Assembly: GCF_030160275.1 (NCBI RefSeq)
Contig: NZ_BSOA01000003.1
Coordinates: 513,937-577,936 of the forward strand
Reading direction: 5' to 3'
DNA from: Dyella flagellata
GTDB taxonomy: Bacteria > Pseudomonadota > Gammaproteobacteria > Xanthomonadales > Rhodanobacteraceae
Length of the DNA: 64,000 nt
The position numbers and the translations under genes are program-made. The notes under the pieces are model-generated. The model did not search any database. It saw nothing but the letters and a program-made list of their open reading frames with translations, and had not been told where the DNA came from. Positions within the stretch are counted from its first letter, which is position 1; each line of letters starts with the position of its first letter. Positions 17,085 through 24,540 of this stretch are shown one piece after another.

Positions 17085-17124
17085 CCACCGCCATGTCAGA
17101 TGCATATGGAACTCGCCGAACGAT

Positions 17125-17391
17125 CTATTTGTCGCCGCTGACCAATCCACTCTTCGCGGGAATCTTGTGATCCTTCAGCTCGTTGACCATGCATATCACC
17201 TGGCCATACGTCGCGGTCTCAGGTGCAGTCACACTGACGACACCATCGGATGACATTTTCATCCACGTGCGCGGCACTTCGCATTTTCTGGCGATAGCCT
17301 GCAGTTCCTTGTCGTGATTGACCGGTGACGCGATCACGGTGCCTCCGGAAAGAAGGCCCATCGATAGCATCATGAAGCATCTCAAGCGCAT
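17125..17391 (-). CDS. Hypothetical exported small protein
   Basis: The 88-residue product has a signal peptide (MRLRCFMMLSMGLLSGGTVIA, cleavage near ASP) and a mature part with two cysteines (KCEVPRTW and QVICMV), possibly a disulfide. The frame extends upstream to 17445, but the ATG at 17391 with its basic start and hydrophobic core is the natural signal start. I do not recognise the family. It stands alone at the edge of the accessory region and is transcribed leftward. Confidence 0.65.
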   Translation of the reverse strand: MRLRCFMMLSMGLLSGGTVIASPVNHDKELQAIARKCEVPRTWMKMSSDGVVSVTAPETATYGQVICMVNELKDHKIPAKSGLVSGDK

Positions 17392-17493
17392 AGTTGCCTC
17401 GCAGGGCCGCCACCAAGACTGTCGGAGTCGCGAGTATAGGCACACTGAAACGGTGGGCGCACTTAAGGGTCTTCCCTAGCGTGAGTGGCTGCC

Positions 17494-17705
17494 ATGAATG
17501 CTTGCGACGATAGCCGCCCTTCAGGCAGAAAATGTTCGGCTGACACCTATTGGAGGGGTGTCATGGAAGCGGCTTGAATACTCGCATTCCGTTGTGGCCC
17601 AAGGTGCAAGGGATCACTCGGCCGGAAGAATCTATCGAAACCGCCATCGCATCCGCATGGCGAAAGGCGATTCTTCAAGAGCAATGTATGGCAGCACGCT
17701 TTTGA
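17494..17705 (+). pseudogene. Possible broken small gene
   Basis: An ATG at 17494 opens 27 codons ending MEAA-stop. A shifted frame then continues LNTRIPLWPKVQGITRPEES and EQCMAARF to a stop at 17703-17705, with protein-like composition. I read it as a remnant with one frameshift, possibly the tail of a toxin or other accessory gene. The family is not recognised and a chance open frame is possible. It precedes the SMI1/KNR4-like gene by about 170 bases. Confidence 0.3.
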
Positions 17706-17872
17706 GTTACCTCCAATTGGGTGACACCGTGCGGTGTCATCGTTAAGAAATATGTTGATGGTATGCGGTATCGATGTCTTGGCATCGTGGACAATTTCGC
17801 CGCTATCGTTCAAGCGGCGAAGTTGCTTTCCCATTTAGCATCGCAACGTATTACCTTGAAGATGACACGGTT

Positions 17873-18376
17873 ATGGATATCGAATCTTTTATCTCGCTCA
17901 TCGAAGACGGAGACGTCCCGTCTCCCGGCCCAGATGCCGTTGCGCGGTTCGAGGCAGAGAACGGCCTTGCGCTTCCTGAGGACTATCGTGCCTTTCTCGC
18001 CGTGACCCCCGGCGGCCGTGTTCGGGGAAACGTCCATTTTTCGCTTGTCGGAGAAGACGAGGGACCGGAGATCATGGGCAGTGTGCTTGGTCTCCAATCG
18101 GAGGGCTATAACTCGTTGGCGCGGCGATTGGCTGACGCTGAGAAAGATTCGATTCCTCATGGCTTGCTTCCGGTCATGAGGGATCGTGGTGGCAATACGA
18201 TCGCGTTGGTATTGCGTCCAGATCGTTTAGGTGAAATGGTATTTCTCGATCACGAGGTGGCGGACGAAGGTCGTGCCACATTAGAAGCCGCTGAAGCAGA
18301 CGACTGGGCCTATGCATTGACTTTCGCGGGTTCGTTCACTGCGATGATCGCGGGCTTCAAACTGGTGAATAACTGA
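17873..18376 (+). CDS. SMI1/KNR4 (SUKH) family protein, probable immunity protein
   Basis: The 167-residue product from MDIESFISLIEDG has the SUKH opening: a helix, then the invariant-type LALPEDYRAFLAVTPGG, near residues 30-46, and GNTIALVLRPDRLGEMVFLDHE, near 105-126. SUKH proteins are cytosolic immunity proteins that neutralise nuclease and other polymorphic toxins, although some act elsewhere. No toxin gene is visible next to it, so it looks like an orphan immunity gene. An upstream in-frame start at 17774 would add 33 unconserved residues. It is followed by several other small genes of similar character. Confidence 0.82.
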   Translation: MDIESFISLIEDGDVPSPGPDAVARFEAENGLALPEDYRAFLAVTPGGRVRGNVHFSLVGEDEGPEIMGSVLGLQSEGYNSLARRLADAEKDSIPHGLLPVMRDRGGNTIALVLRPDRLGEMVFLDHEVADEGRATLEAAEADDWAYALTFAGSFTAMIAGFKLVNN

Positions 18377-18518
18377 ACCGGTACACTCTTTTGGGGCTAC
18401 AGAGTGGAGTACTCCCATCTCAATAGAGCGTGGAGCCAAAGCAGGGGCAACGCTGAAAGCGCCATGCACCGAGAGGCAATATCCGCCTATACAGCCCATT
18501 TGAGGCCTATTGGGTGAT

Positions 18519-18544
18519 GTCCGCTTCCGACCCATGGCGGACGT
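18519..18544. repeat. Dispersed extragenic palindrome, copy 2
   Basis: GTCCGCTTCCGACCC then ATGGCGGACGT; same consensus as the copies at 17058 and 18787. It lies between the SUKH gene and the 66-residue gene. Confidence 0.7.
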
Positions 18545-18583
18545 TGCGGTAATCGAAGAGTTTGGCGAATCCAGGAGGACCAG

Positions 18584-18784
18584 ATGGCTGAGAAACCGCG
18601 CCTCGCAAAGGCACACAGGAAGGAAGTCGCCGCTCAGTATCTAGACTTGGGCTGGACCCTTGTATGCAAATTTACGGACGGCGAGAGCGATGAGCCTTAC
18701 GAATATTTGTTTCGCTGGGACCATGCATCGGATCCCAAATACGTCGTTGATCCAGTGGCCTTTCCGGGTGAATCCGAAGAATAG
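18584..18784 (+). CDS. Hypothetical small protein
   Basis: This 66-residue product (MAEKPRLAKAHRKEVAAQYL start) has a strong ribosome binding site, CAGGAGGACCAG, just before the ATG. The sequence is mixed alpha/beta in character, with GWTLVCKFTDG and YEYLFRWDH, and has no signal peptide. I do not recognise it. It lies between two copies of the dispersed palindrome and within the run of immunity-like genes; similar small proteins accompany polymorphic toxin clusters, but that is inference only. Confidence 0.6.
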   Translation: MAEKPRLAKAHRKEVAAQYLDLGWTLVCKFTDGESDEPYEYLFRWDHASDPKYVVDPVAFPGESEE

Positions 18785-18786
18785 AA

Positions 18787-18814
18787 CGTCTGTTTCCGAC
18801 CCAAAGCGGACATT
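18787..18814. repeat. Dispersed extragenic palindrome, copy 3
   Basis: GTCTGTTTCCGACCC then AAAGCGGACATT, matching copies 1 and 2. It begins only a few bases after the stop of the 66-residue gene. Confidence 0.7.
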
Positions 18815-18840
18815 CCGTTTCAGCCATAGTCGGAGATGCT

Positions 18841-19377
18841 ATGAGCGAGCGTATCTATGACGGCCCGATCGATGAAAATGCAATTCTTGCTTGGGCCTAC
18901 GATGAAGATCTCCTGTTCTTAGAACAGGATGAGGATCTGCTGGTTGGTGCACACCACGAGTTCTTTCCGCTTTTGGCCAGACTGTCAAAGGATGCTTCAT
19001 GCCCGAAGGCGGACTATTGCCTGACCATCATGGATTTTAGACTCATGTTCTGGGTCTTGCGGAAGCACCCTCGCGCAGCCGAAGAAATCCGCAATGTACT
19101 AATTCATTTGCTGGATTCAGACCGTCCGCTGATAAGAAACTTCGTTCACGTAAACAACCTGCGGCTGGACCTCCTCAAAGGCGTGCCAGTTCCTACGCTC
19201 CATCGTGCACTGGAAGTGGGAGAGGCGGCTTTAAACGGCGTATGTCGCAAATCCGAGATCTCAGTAGTTGACGACGGTGAAGCCTGGATCGTGGAGCTAT
19301 CTGTTCCTCCCTTTCACACGCATAAAGAATGGCTGAGCTTGTCGAAAGTAGATGGTGCGTATTCGTTTCGCCGCTGA
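18841..19377 (+). CDS. Hypothetical protein, possible immunity protein
   Basis: The 178-residue product starts MSERIYDGPIDENAILAWAYD and is acidic and probably helical in its first two thirds (EEIRNVLIHLLDSD), with a beta-like C-terminal part (EISVVDDGEAWIVEL). There is no signal peptide. I cannot name the family. Acidic, single-domain, cytosolic genes following a SUKH gene are often immunity proteins, so that is the leading guess. GGAG lies 6-9 bases before the ATG. It is flanked by copies 3 and 4 of the dispersed palindrome. Confidence 0.6.
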   Translation: MSERIYDGPIDENAILAWAYDEDLLFLEQDEDLLVGAHHEFFPLLARLSKDASCPKADYCLTIMDFRLMFWVLRKHPRAAEEIRNVLIHLLDSDRPLIRNFVHVNNLRLDLLKGVPVPTLHRALEVGEAALNGVCRKSEISVVDDGEAWIVELSVPPFHTHKEWLSLSKVDGAYSFRR

Positions 19378-19407
19378 CGAACCGCGGCATGGACTAGGAT
19401 AAGGGAA

Positions 19408-19432
19408 CGCCCGCTTTCGACCCAGAACTGTC
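19408..19432. repeat. Dispersed extragenic palindrome, degraded copy 4
   Basis: CGCCCGCTTTCGACCCAGAA keeps the left half and centre of the motif found at 17058, 18519 and 18787, but the right arm is replaced. Probably a decayed copy. Confidence 0.5.
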
Positions 19433-19477
19433 AGTCACAACCAATTGTTTCGCAGAAAAAGCTGGATAGAGGCACTC

Positions 19478-19753
19478 ATGTCCGAAGAAGAAATGATCGA
19501 AATCGTCAAACGTAACGAAGACATCTGCTCCGCCATGTTGGGCGCCATGAAGGCGCTCGAATATGGCGTCCGCACGCTGATCGCAGTGCATCCTGATCCG
19601 GTGCTTTTGAATCACACCTGGCAGGATTTGCTGTCAGATATTCCGGACCATCATCAGGATACGTCCGTGTCAAACCCGGGGATATTCAATGCCACCATGA
19701 GCGCGATGCTGGCTACCCTGACACTCCAGATCGAAAGGGCAGCTCGGCCTTGA
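19478..19753 (+). CDS. Hypothetical small helical protein (paralogue of the 20308 gene)
   Basis: The 91-residue product starts MSEEEMIEIVKRNEDI and appears all helical. Its central segment VRTLIAVHPDPVLLNHTW corresponds to IGALIATHPEPEKLRHYI in the gene at 20308, so the two are distant paralogues about 550 bases apart. Function is unknown; immunity or accessory roles are possible from context. ATG 19478 was chosen over an upstream start because the similarity begins there. Confidence 0.6.
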   Translation: MSEEEMIEIVKRNEDICSAMLGAMKALEYGVRTLIAVHPDPVLLNHTWQDLLSDIPDHHQDTSVSNPGIFNATMSAMLATLTLQIERAARP

Positions 19754-19812
19754 TTTGACGCGTTGTTGGCGTCTATGGGGATACCCTTGGGGCGTGATCT
19801 GGGGGGATTGCC

Positions 19813-20298
19813 ATGGACCTGAATACGTTGCTGGGATTGCTCGGTGAGGTGCCCGAGAGTGAGAGGGCGAGACCGATCCTCAACCATTTTCCTAGTCTCC
19901 ATACCACTGTGGCAGAGCTGCCTGGTGATGTGGACACACTGACGGAAACACTTTTGTCCTGCCGGGATTATGGCTTTGAGGCACGGCTAGCATCGTCGGG
20001 CGAAATCGCTACGGTCTACCTCATGGGCGCCGGCAACGAAGGCTTTGGTGAGTTTCCGTACCCATTGGTCGAGGGGCTGCGTTTCGGGGCGCGGAGAGAC
20101 GCGGTCGAAGCCAAATTTGGTAGGCCGCATTGGTCCCGATCGAACAACGAAACCCCGGTTGTGCTCAACGGTGCCGGCGAGGCGATCAGATATGACTTAA
20201 AGAGTTACGCGTTGTATTTCCAATTCGACAAGCGCAATGGGCAGCTCCAGCAGGTCGCTGCCGAGTCGACGATAGGCTTGTCAGCTCAACACCATTGA
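19813..20298 (+). CDS. Hypothetical protein, possible immunity protein
   Basis: The 161-residue product starts MDLNTLLGLLGEVPESE. It has a pattern often seen in small immunity-type proteins: VEGLRFGARRDAVEAKFGRP near 86-105, then a beta-rich end with YALYFQFDKRNGQLQQV. There is no signal peptide and no catalytic motif. The gene is preceded by GGGGGGATTGCC. It lies between the two paralogous helical genes at 19478 and 20308, suggesting one accessory transcription unit. Family not firmly recognised. Confidence 0.6.
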   Translation: MDLNTLLGLLGEVPESERARPILNHFPSLHTTVAELPGDVDTLTETLLSCRDYGFEARLASSGEIATVYLMGAGNEGFGEFPYPLVEGLRFGARRDAVEAKFGRPHWSRSNNETPVVLNGAGEAIRYDLKSYALYFQFDKRNGQLQQVAAESTIGLSAQHH

Positions 20299-20307
20299 AG
20301 GGGCGTC

Positions 20308-20529
20308 ATGGATCTGCAGCAGAGGTTGCTCGTTGAGGTGATGGTTCAAAAGGCCGTGATAGGGGCGCTTATAGCAACCCATCCAGAGCCTGAGAAGTTG
20401 AGGCACTACATTCTCGGAGCTGCTACCTCGATCGGCGCCACGGCCTTTACAGGAGACCAGGAAGCAGGGCTACAAGCGACGTTTGATGCACTGATCCAGG
20501 AGTGCGTTGAGTTGACGGTGAGAGGTTAG
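20308..20529 (+). CDS. Hypothetical small helical protein (paralogue of the 19478 gene)
   Basis: The 73-residue product begins MDLQQRLLVEVMVQKAVIG. It shares the ALIATHPEPEKL segment with LIAVHPDPVLL of the 19478 gene and is likewise helical. It starts 9 bases after the stop of the 161-residue gene, with GAAGGGGCG as ribosome binding site, so the two are likely co-transcribed. Function unknown. Confidence 0.58.
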   Translation: MDLQQRLLVEVMVQKAVIGALIATHPEPEKLRHYILGAATSIGATAFTGDQEAGLQATFDALIQECVELTVRG

Positions 20530-20624
20530 GAACATAGGAAGGCGAAATTCGTGATGCCTAATGTTCTGGTTTTGGCAGATTGGTGGCATATAAACAACGC
20601 TGCCAGAAAGTCTCCTAGGCCTTA

Positions 20625-20885
20625 TTGTCACGTTTCGATCAAGGGTTGCACCATGTTGCGTCGATGTTATTTGAGCGAAGCCAGGACCCAGCCGGGAAGG
20701 AGACCTTGGTATCGGGTCTCGAACGGTGGTGGCCCGAAAAAGACGCTCGATGCATTGCAGATAGGTTGGTGGGTTACTACCAACAAGGCCGGCCGCCAGA
20801 ATGGTTGGAGGCTCAAAAGACCGAGCCTGGCCGCATTGATGCGTTGATTGCGAAGGGTGAGGAGCTCATTCGTTGCCCTGTATAA
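20625..20885 (+). CDS. Hypothetical protein, possibly truncated
   Basis: An 86-codon frame opens at a TTG (20625) directly after an in-frame stop, with an internal ATG at 20664. The product looks protein-like (LFERSQDPAGKETLVSGLERWW, then DRLVGYYQQGRPPEWL). No good ribosome binding site is seen at either start, so the gene may have lost its 5' end. A second overlapping frame at 20551-20847 has unnatural composition and is ignored. The family is not recognised. Confidence 0.4.
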   Translation: MSRFDQGLHHVASMLFERSQDPAGKETLVSGLERWWPEKDARCIADRLVGYYQQGRPPEWLEAQKTEPGRIDALIAKGEELIRCPV

Positions 20886-20959
20886 ACACGATGGTGTGAG
20901 AGTGCATGAAATTGAGATGACTTCGTGAGCCAGGAGGCACTTAAGCAGGGGAAGAAGCG

Positions 20960-21988
20960 ATGCACATCTTCATTGACGAATCTGGGTCTTTCGTCCAAAC
21001 CGATCAACCGAATAGTTTCTCTGCCGACGTCGCATGCGTCATGTCTGAGAAGAATGTTGCCGTGGCAGAGGCCGCTTTGCGCCGCTACAAAAAGCGGGCG
21101 GGACGGAGGCCTGGGGAAGAAGTGAAGGCATCCGCCACGACAGAAGAGAATTATTTCAGCTTTCTTGATGACCTAGGAAATTGGGACGGGTTCATTACCG
21201 CCGTTATTTCTGATGGGGCCATGCAAGGCGACATCGCCCATCACAAAGAGCAACAGGCGAAAAAGATTGATCAATATGTGCCTGTCATGGTTTATGACGA
21301 GGGCAAGGCGATGATAGCCAAGGTGGCAGCTGACGTTCGTCAGTTGTCAAATCAGAACTATGTGGAACTCCATTGCCGTGCCCAATTGGCGTGGGGAGTG
21401 GTTCGGCGGGCCACGCTTTACTACTCGCAGCGCGCCCCGAAAACCCTCGGGGCCTTCCGTTGGGAGTTTGACGCCAAGGATGTGCAGAAGAACCACTTTG
21501 AATCAACGTTGGCGGATCTCGTAGGAGTGCTCTCGCAAACGTATTCAATTCGAAAGCCCCTCATTCGATTGCGGGGTGCGGATTATTCACACTTCGACAG
21601 GTTTGCCGCTGACGACAGAGATGCCAGTTGGTTTCCAAGGCCGAAGGATGCGGACGCGGATAACGTGGTTATGAACGGGAAGCTCTTCCACGAACATATG
21701 GAGTTCGTGGATTCCAAAGCCTCACCTGGGGTCCAGATCGCAGACCTTGTCGCCAATGGTCTTACGAGGTGTCTAAAAGGGAGGTTTTCCAATAACGACA
21801 CCGCGGCTGCTCTCCTGGGGCGACTAATGATCCGAGAGCCGGGTGGTGTTCCTTCTCTTGAATTTGTCAGGTTCGACGGAGATGGCGAAGAACGTTCGCT
21901 AGACAAGACGGTAGCCCGGCGCGTGAAAATCATGGACCGAAACGGGAAGTCCATGATCGCCCACCGCCCCACTGCTCAAAGCAAATAG
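20960..21988 (+). CDS. DUF3800 domain-containing protein
   Basis: The 342-residue product starts MHIFIDESGSF, the IDESG motif that opens DUF3800 proteins. It ends its core with GVQIADLVANG, the C-terminal Q-x-A-D motif of the same family. These acidic residues sit in an RNase H-like fold, so a nuclease function is suspected, though not proven for most members. DUF3800 genes are common in phages, islands and conflict loci. It is cytosolic, with no membrane segments. GGGGAAGAAG precedes the ATG. The family call is fairly strong, the activity is inference. Confidence 0.82.
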   Translation: MHIFIDESGSFVQTDQPNSFSADVACVMSEKNVAVAEAALRRYKKRAGRRPGEEVKASATTEENYFSFLDDLGNWDGFITAVISDGAMQGDIAHHKEQQAKKIDQYVPVMVYDEGKAMIAKVAADVRQLSNQNYVELHCRAQLAWGVVRRATLYYSQRAPKTLGAFRWEFDAKDVQKNHFESTLADLVGVLSQTYSIRKPLIRLRGADYSHFDRFAADDRDASWFPRPKDADADNVVMNGKLFHEHMEFVDSKASPGVQIADLVANGLTRCLKGRFSNNDTAAALLGRLMIREPGGVPSLEFVRFDGDGEERSLDKTVARRVKIMDRNGKSMIAHRPTAQSK

Positions 21989-22254
21989 TATTGCTTAGGT
22001 CATTAAATTGAACCCAAAGTGACGCTTTGGTGTTGACACTTGCTGCCCTGATTGTGATGCACCTAAGGTCGGTTCTGGTTGTAGTTAGCACGCAGGTGTT
22101 GGCATCAAGGCGCCATACGTCAGTGACAAGCAGCCAACGAATTCCGAAAGCCCCGCTTCAACGAATTTTCAAATCCATATCACCCTGCTGAGCAGAGTTT
22201 TTCCTGCTCCTTCTGCATGGCAATCGTGCAGGAGCCTAATTAGAAGGAGTACGG

Positions 22255-22407
22255 ATGATGTTTGATAGATATTGGATTGGTTATACCTGTTCATCGCTCG
22301 TCGAATGCCTGATCGTGTTCACGGTTCTCTTTCTGGCTGGAAGTCTTTGGGCATTTTGCATTCGGTGTTACATCGAGTATCGCTTGCAGGAGGTCTCTCA
22401 TGCATGA
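22255..22407 (+). CDS. 50-residue single-pass membrane peptide
   Basis: From ATG 22255 the frame encodes MMFDRYWIGY, a hydrophobic stretch LIVFTVLFLAGSLWAFCI (about 19-36) and a short tail ending EVSHA. GAAGGAG stands just upstream. Its stop overlaps the start of the next gene in ATGCATGA (ATG at 22400, TGA at 22405), so the two are probably translationally coupled. It would be an inner-membrane peptide with a Cys-containing C-terminus. Family not recognised; coupling to a glycine-zipper membrane protein suggests the two work together. Confidence 0.6.
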   Translation: MMFDRYWIGYTCSSLVECLIVFTVLFLAGSLWAFCIRCYIEYRLQEVSHA

Positions 22408-22768
22408 TTTGGCCTTGGAGCATGAGTGGGACGATGGGCTCATGGATGTGACGCCACGGTGCCCAAAGTGCATGTCGCCACAATTGGAGGCACGCAATCT
22501 AGCCAGGCGCTTTGGCGGGGCCATTGGCGCGCTTGCTGGTACGACGAGCGGAGTATTGCTGGCGCTTGGGAGCACGAAAAGCGGTGTTCTTAAGGGCTCC
22601 GTTGGTACCTTGCTGTGCACTGCGGCCGGCGTAGTCATTGAGGGCATCGTGGGTGGCGCCACGGGATGTATTGCGGGGTCGAAGCTGGGGAGTGCCATCG
22701 ACCGGAACGTCCTGCACAACCAGCATTGCCGGGCCTGTGGGCACACCTTCAGCGACAAGACCCCGTAG
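22400..22768 (+). CDS. Glycine-zipper membrane protein with split zinc-ribbon ends
   Basis: The 122-residue product has a CPKC pair near residues 21-24 and a second pair, CRACGH, near 110-115. They are separated by a Gly/Ala-rich hydrophobic region (about 38-100) with many GxxxG steps, such as GGAIGALAGTTSGV and GVVIEGIVGGATG. The two Cys pairs could form one zinc ribbon when the termini meet, with a hairpin in the membrane. This architecture occurs in proteins on plasmids and integrative elements, but the function is unknown. It overlaps the 50-residue peptide gene and precedes the RadC-like gene. Confidence 0.68.
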   Translation: MHDLALEHEWDDGLMDVTPRCPKCMSPQLEARNLARRFGGAIGALAGTTSGVLLALGSTKSGVLKGSVGTLLCTAAGVVIEGIVGGATGCIAGSKLGSAIDRNVLHNQHCRACGHTFSDKTP

Positions 22769-22811
22769 GTCTTCGCTGCGTCACTGACTTTAACTCTACC
22801 GCCTCAGTGCA

Positions 22812-22845
22812 CGCCAAGAGCCCGGCATCCGCCGGGCTCTTGGCG
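22812..22845 (+). promoter_or_regulatory. Perfect 15-bp hairpin before the radC-like gene
   Basis: CGCCAAGAGCCCGGC and its exact complement GCCGGGCTCTTGGCG flank the loop ATCC. It lies 28 bases before the RadC-like start. The following bases are TTTATG, too short for a strong terminator. A sister hairpin with the same AGAGCCCGGC core stands before the DUF932 gene (23428-23461). Confidence 0.75.
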
Positions 22846-22872
22846 TTTATGCCGTTGAAAAAGGAGCCTGTT

Positions 22873-23358
22873 ATGTCATCCGCTCTACTGTCGGCCTCCG
22901 CCGCATCGGATACCTCCACCCAAACCGAGGAGTACGCCGTGCTAGCGGCCGCCGAAAACATCTTGAAACGAAAGCTTCAACGACAAGGAGGTATCCGCAA
23001 CCCGATGGATGCGGCGGACTACCTGCGTATACGGTTAGGTGGATTGCCGCACGAAGAGTTCCACGTCTTGTGGCTAGATAGCCGTCATTGCATTCTTGAC
23101 TGCCAACGGCTGTTCATGGGCACCATCGATGGCGCCAGCATCTATCCCAGGGAAGTGGTCCGTGCGGCGTTAGACGTCAATGCCAGTGCGGCGATTCTGG
23201 TCCATAACCACCCGAGTGGTGCCACGGACCCCAGTGCGGCGGACCGAATCATAACCAAGGAACTGCAGGACGCCTTGCGTCTAATTAGCGTGCGCGTGCT
23301 GGATCACCTCATCGTCGGCGCCGAATGCGTCAGCATGGCGAGTCTGGGATATCTCTAG
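22873..23358 (+). CDS. RadC-like JAB domain protein
   Basis: The 161-residue product has the JAB/MPN+ metal-site motif HNHPSGATDPSAAD near 118-131, preceded by LDCQRLFMGTIDGASIYPREVV with the conserved acidic site, as in RadC/YeeS proteins. Only the C-terminal JAB domain is present; the N-terminal helix-hairpin-helix of chromosomal RadC is replaced by a short helix. Such short versions are typical of plasmids and integrative elements. Whether they act as peptidases, nucleases or otherwise is unknown. ATG 22873 follows GGAGCC; longer upstream frames would overlap the previous gene. Confidence 0.88.
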   Translation: MSSALLSASAASDTSTQTEEYAVLAAAENILKRKLQRQGGIRNPMDAADYLRIRLGGLPHEEFHVLWLDSRHCILDCQRLFMGTIDGASIYPREVVRAALDVNASAAILVHNHPSGATDPSAADRIITKELQDALRLISVRVLDHLIVGAECVSMASLGYL

Positions 23359-23427
23359 GGTTGGGACGTTTGTCGCTTGGCAGTCCGCCGCCGTTCCATT
23401 CTCTTTTCTCTTAAACCCTTGCACACG

Positions 23428-23461
23428 CGCATAGAGCCCGGCTTTCGCCGGGCTCTATGCG
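23428..23461 (+). promoter_or_regulatory. Perfect 15-bp hairpin before the DUF932 gene
   Basis: CGCATAGAGCCCGGC and GCCGGGCTCTATGCG form a perfect stem with loop TTTC, 32 bases before the DUF932 start. The outer bases differ in a compensated way from the hairpin at 22812, while the AGAGCCCGGC core is the same. Confidence 0.75.
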
Positions 23462-23492
23462 TTTACGCCTCTCTCTATAAGGAATCTTTGTC

Positions 23493-24455
23493 ATGCATCA
23501 CGTTCAAACCATGGCCTATGCAGGCCAGCAACCTTGGCACGGTCTCGGTGCACGCCTAACCCCCGATCAGCCATTGGAAGTGTGGGCTAAACAGGCGGGC
23601 ATGGACTGGCAGATCGAGACCGCCGACGTGCAGTTCATCGCCGGTCGCCCGTTCCCTGGTTCTCTACAGACATACCGCGACCAAAAGGTCCTCTACCGAT
23701 CTGACACCAAGGAGCCACTGTCTGTAGTGTCCAAGCGCTTCAAGGTCGTCCAGCCAACCGAGATTCTGGAGTTCTATCGTGACCTGACAGAGATCGGTGG
23801 TTATGAGATGGAAACGGCAGGCGTCCTCAAGGAAGGTCGCAAACTTTGGGCGTTGGCGCGAACTGGTCAAAGCGTAACCCTGAAAGGTGGTGACTTGGTC
23901 AATGGCTACCTGTTACTGGCTACGGCTTGCGATGGGACGTTGGCTACGACGGCTCAATTCACCTCGATGAGGGTGGTTTGCAATAACACCCTGGACATTG
24001 CGTTGCACGACGGTGAGGGCGCTGTAAAGGTCCCGCACCACAGCACATTCGACGCTCAAATGGTCAAGCAGCAACTGGGTATTGCCATTACCCAGTGGTC
24101 ATCGTTTTCTGACCACATTAAGGAACTGGCGGATTGCCGGGTGGCGGAGAAAATGGTCGAAGATTTTCTGACCAAGGTGTTTGCCTACAGCCATTCCAGT
24201 ACCGAGCTGCCCGGATCTGCTTTCAACGAACATGCAGCTCAGAAGGTATTGGCACTCTATACAGGCCAAGGCAAGGGCTCGGGGCTGTCGTCGGCTAAGC
24301 GAACTGCATGGGGCTTGCTGAATAGCGTCACTGAGTACGTAGACCATCATCGCCGCACTCGCAGCAGCGATCATCGGCGTGATGCGGCATGGTTCGGGCA
24401 GGGGGCTGCGTTAAAACACAAAGCGTGGAACGAGGCGTTGAGCTTAATTGGATAA
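23493..24455 (+). CDS. DUF932 (phage/plasmid-like) domain protein
   Basis: The 320-residue product (MHHVQTMAYAGQQPWHGLG start) shows the usual DUF932 features: a PWHGLG opening, LYRSDTKEPLSVVSKRFKVVQP near 68-89, GVLKEGRKLWALARTG and the RVVCNNTL segment. Members are widespread on plasmids, phages and ICEs and are cytosolic; their molecular role is unknown. With the RadC-like gene just upstream it forms a pair recurrent on integrative elements. A strong terminator follows at 24475. Confidence 0.88.
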   Translation: MHHVQTMAYAGQQPWHGLGARLTPDQPLEVWAKQAGMDWQIETADVQFIAGRPFPGSLQTYRDQKVLYRSDTKEPLSVVSKRFKVVQPTEILEFYRDLTEIGGYEMETAGVLKEGRKLWALARTGQSVTLKGGDLVNGYLLLATACDGTLATTAQFTSMRVVCNNTLDIALHDGEGAVKVPHHSTFDAQMVKQQLGIAITQWSSFSDHIKELADCRVAEKMVEDFLTKVFAYSHSSTELPGSAFNEHAAQKVLALYTGQGKGSGLSSAKRTAWGLLNSVTEYVDHHRRTRSSDHRRDAAWFGQGAALKHKAWNEALSLIG

Positions 24456-24474
24456 AGATTGTGGCTTCAGAAAA

Positions 24475-24512
24475 ACGGGCTGACAGAAGGTTGTGTCAGC
24501 CCGTCTTATTTA
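24475..24512 (+). terminator. Rho-independent terminator after the DUF932 gene
   Basis: ACGGGCTGACA and TGTCAGCCCGT form an 11-base stem with an 8-base loop, followed by CTTATTTA. It lies 20 bases past the DUF932 stop and also separates it from the leftward gene at 24541. Confidence 0.8.
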
Positions 24513-24540
24513 ACGAACAATCTTTAGTAATCTAAGGTCG

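Larger units (their letters stand above)
16601..17124. other. Possible element boundary without recognised gene
   Basis: I see no convincing gene here. The stretch holds a tandem acccccaaaattaccccc motif at 16736-16758 of the sort found at arm sites next to integrases, a hairpin described separately, and the first copy of a dispersed palindrome at 17058-17084. Gene content changes from redox genes to accessory genes across it, so it may be an old insertion boundary. Confidence 0.35.

Noticed and set aside
20551-20847. A 98-codon frame overlapping the 20625 gene
   Set aside because: Its composition (basic, Trp- and Pro-rich) is unnatural compared with the overlapping frame.
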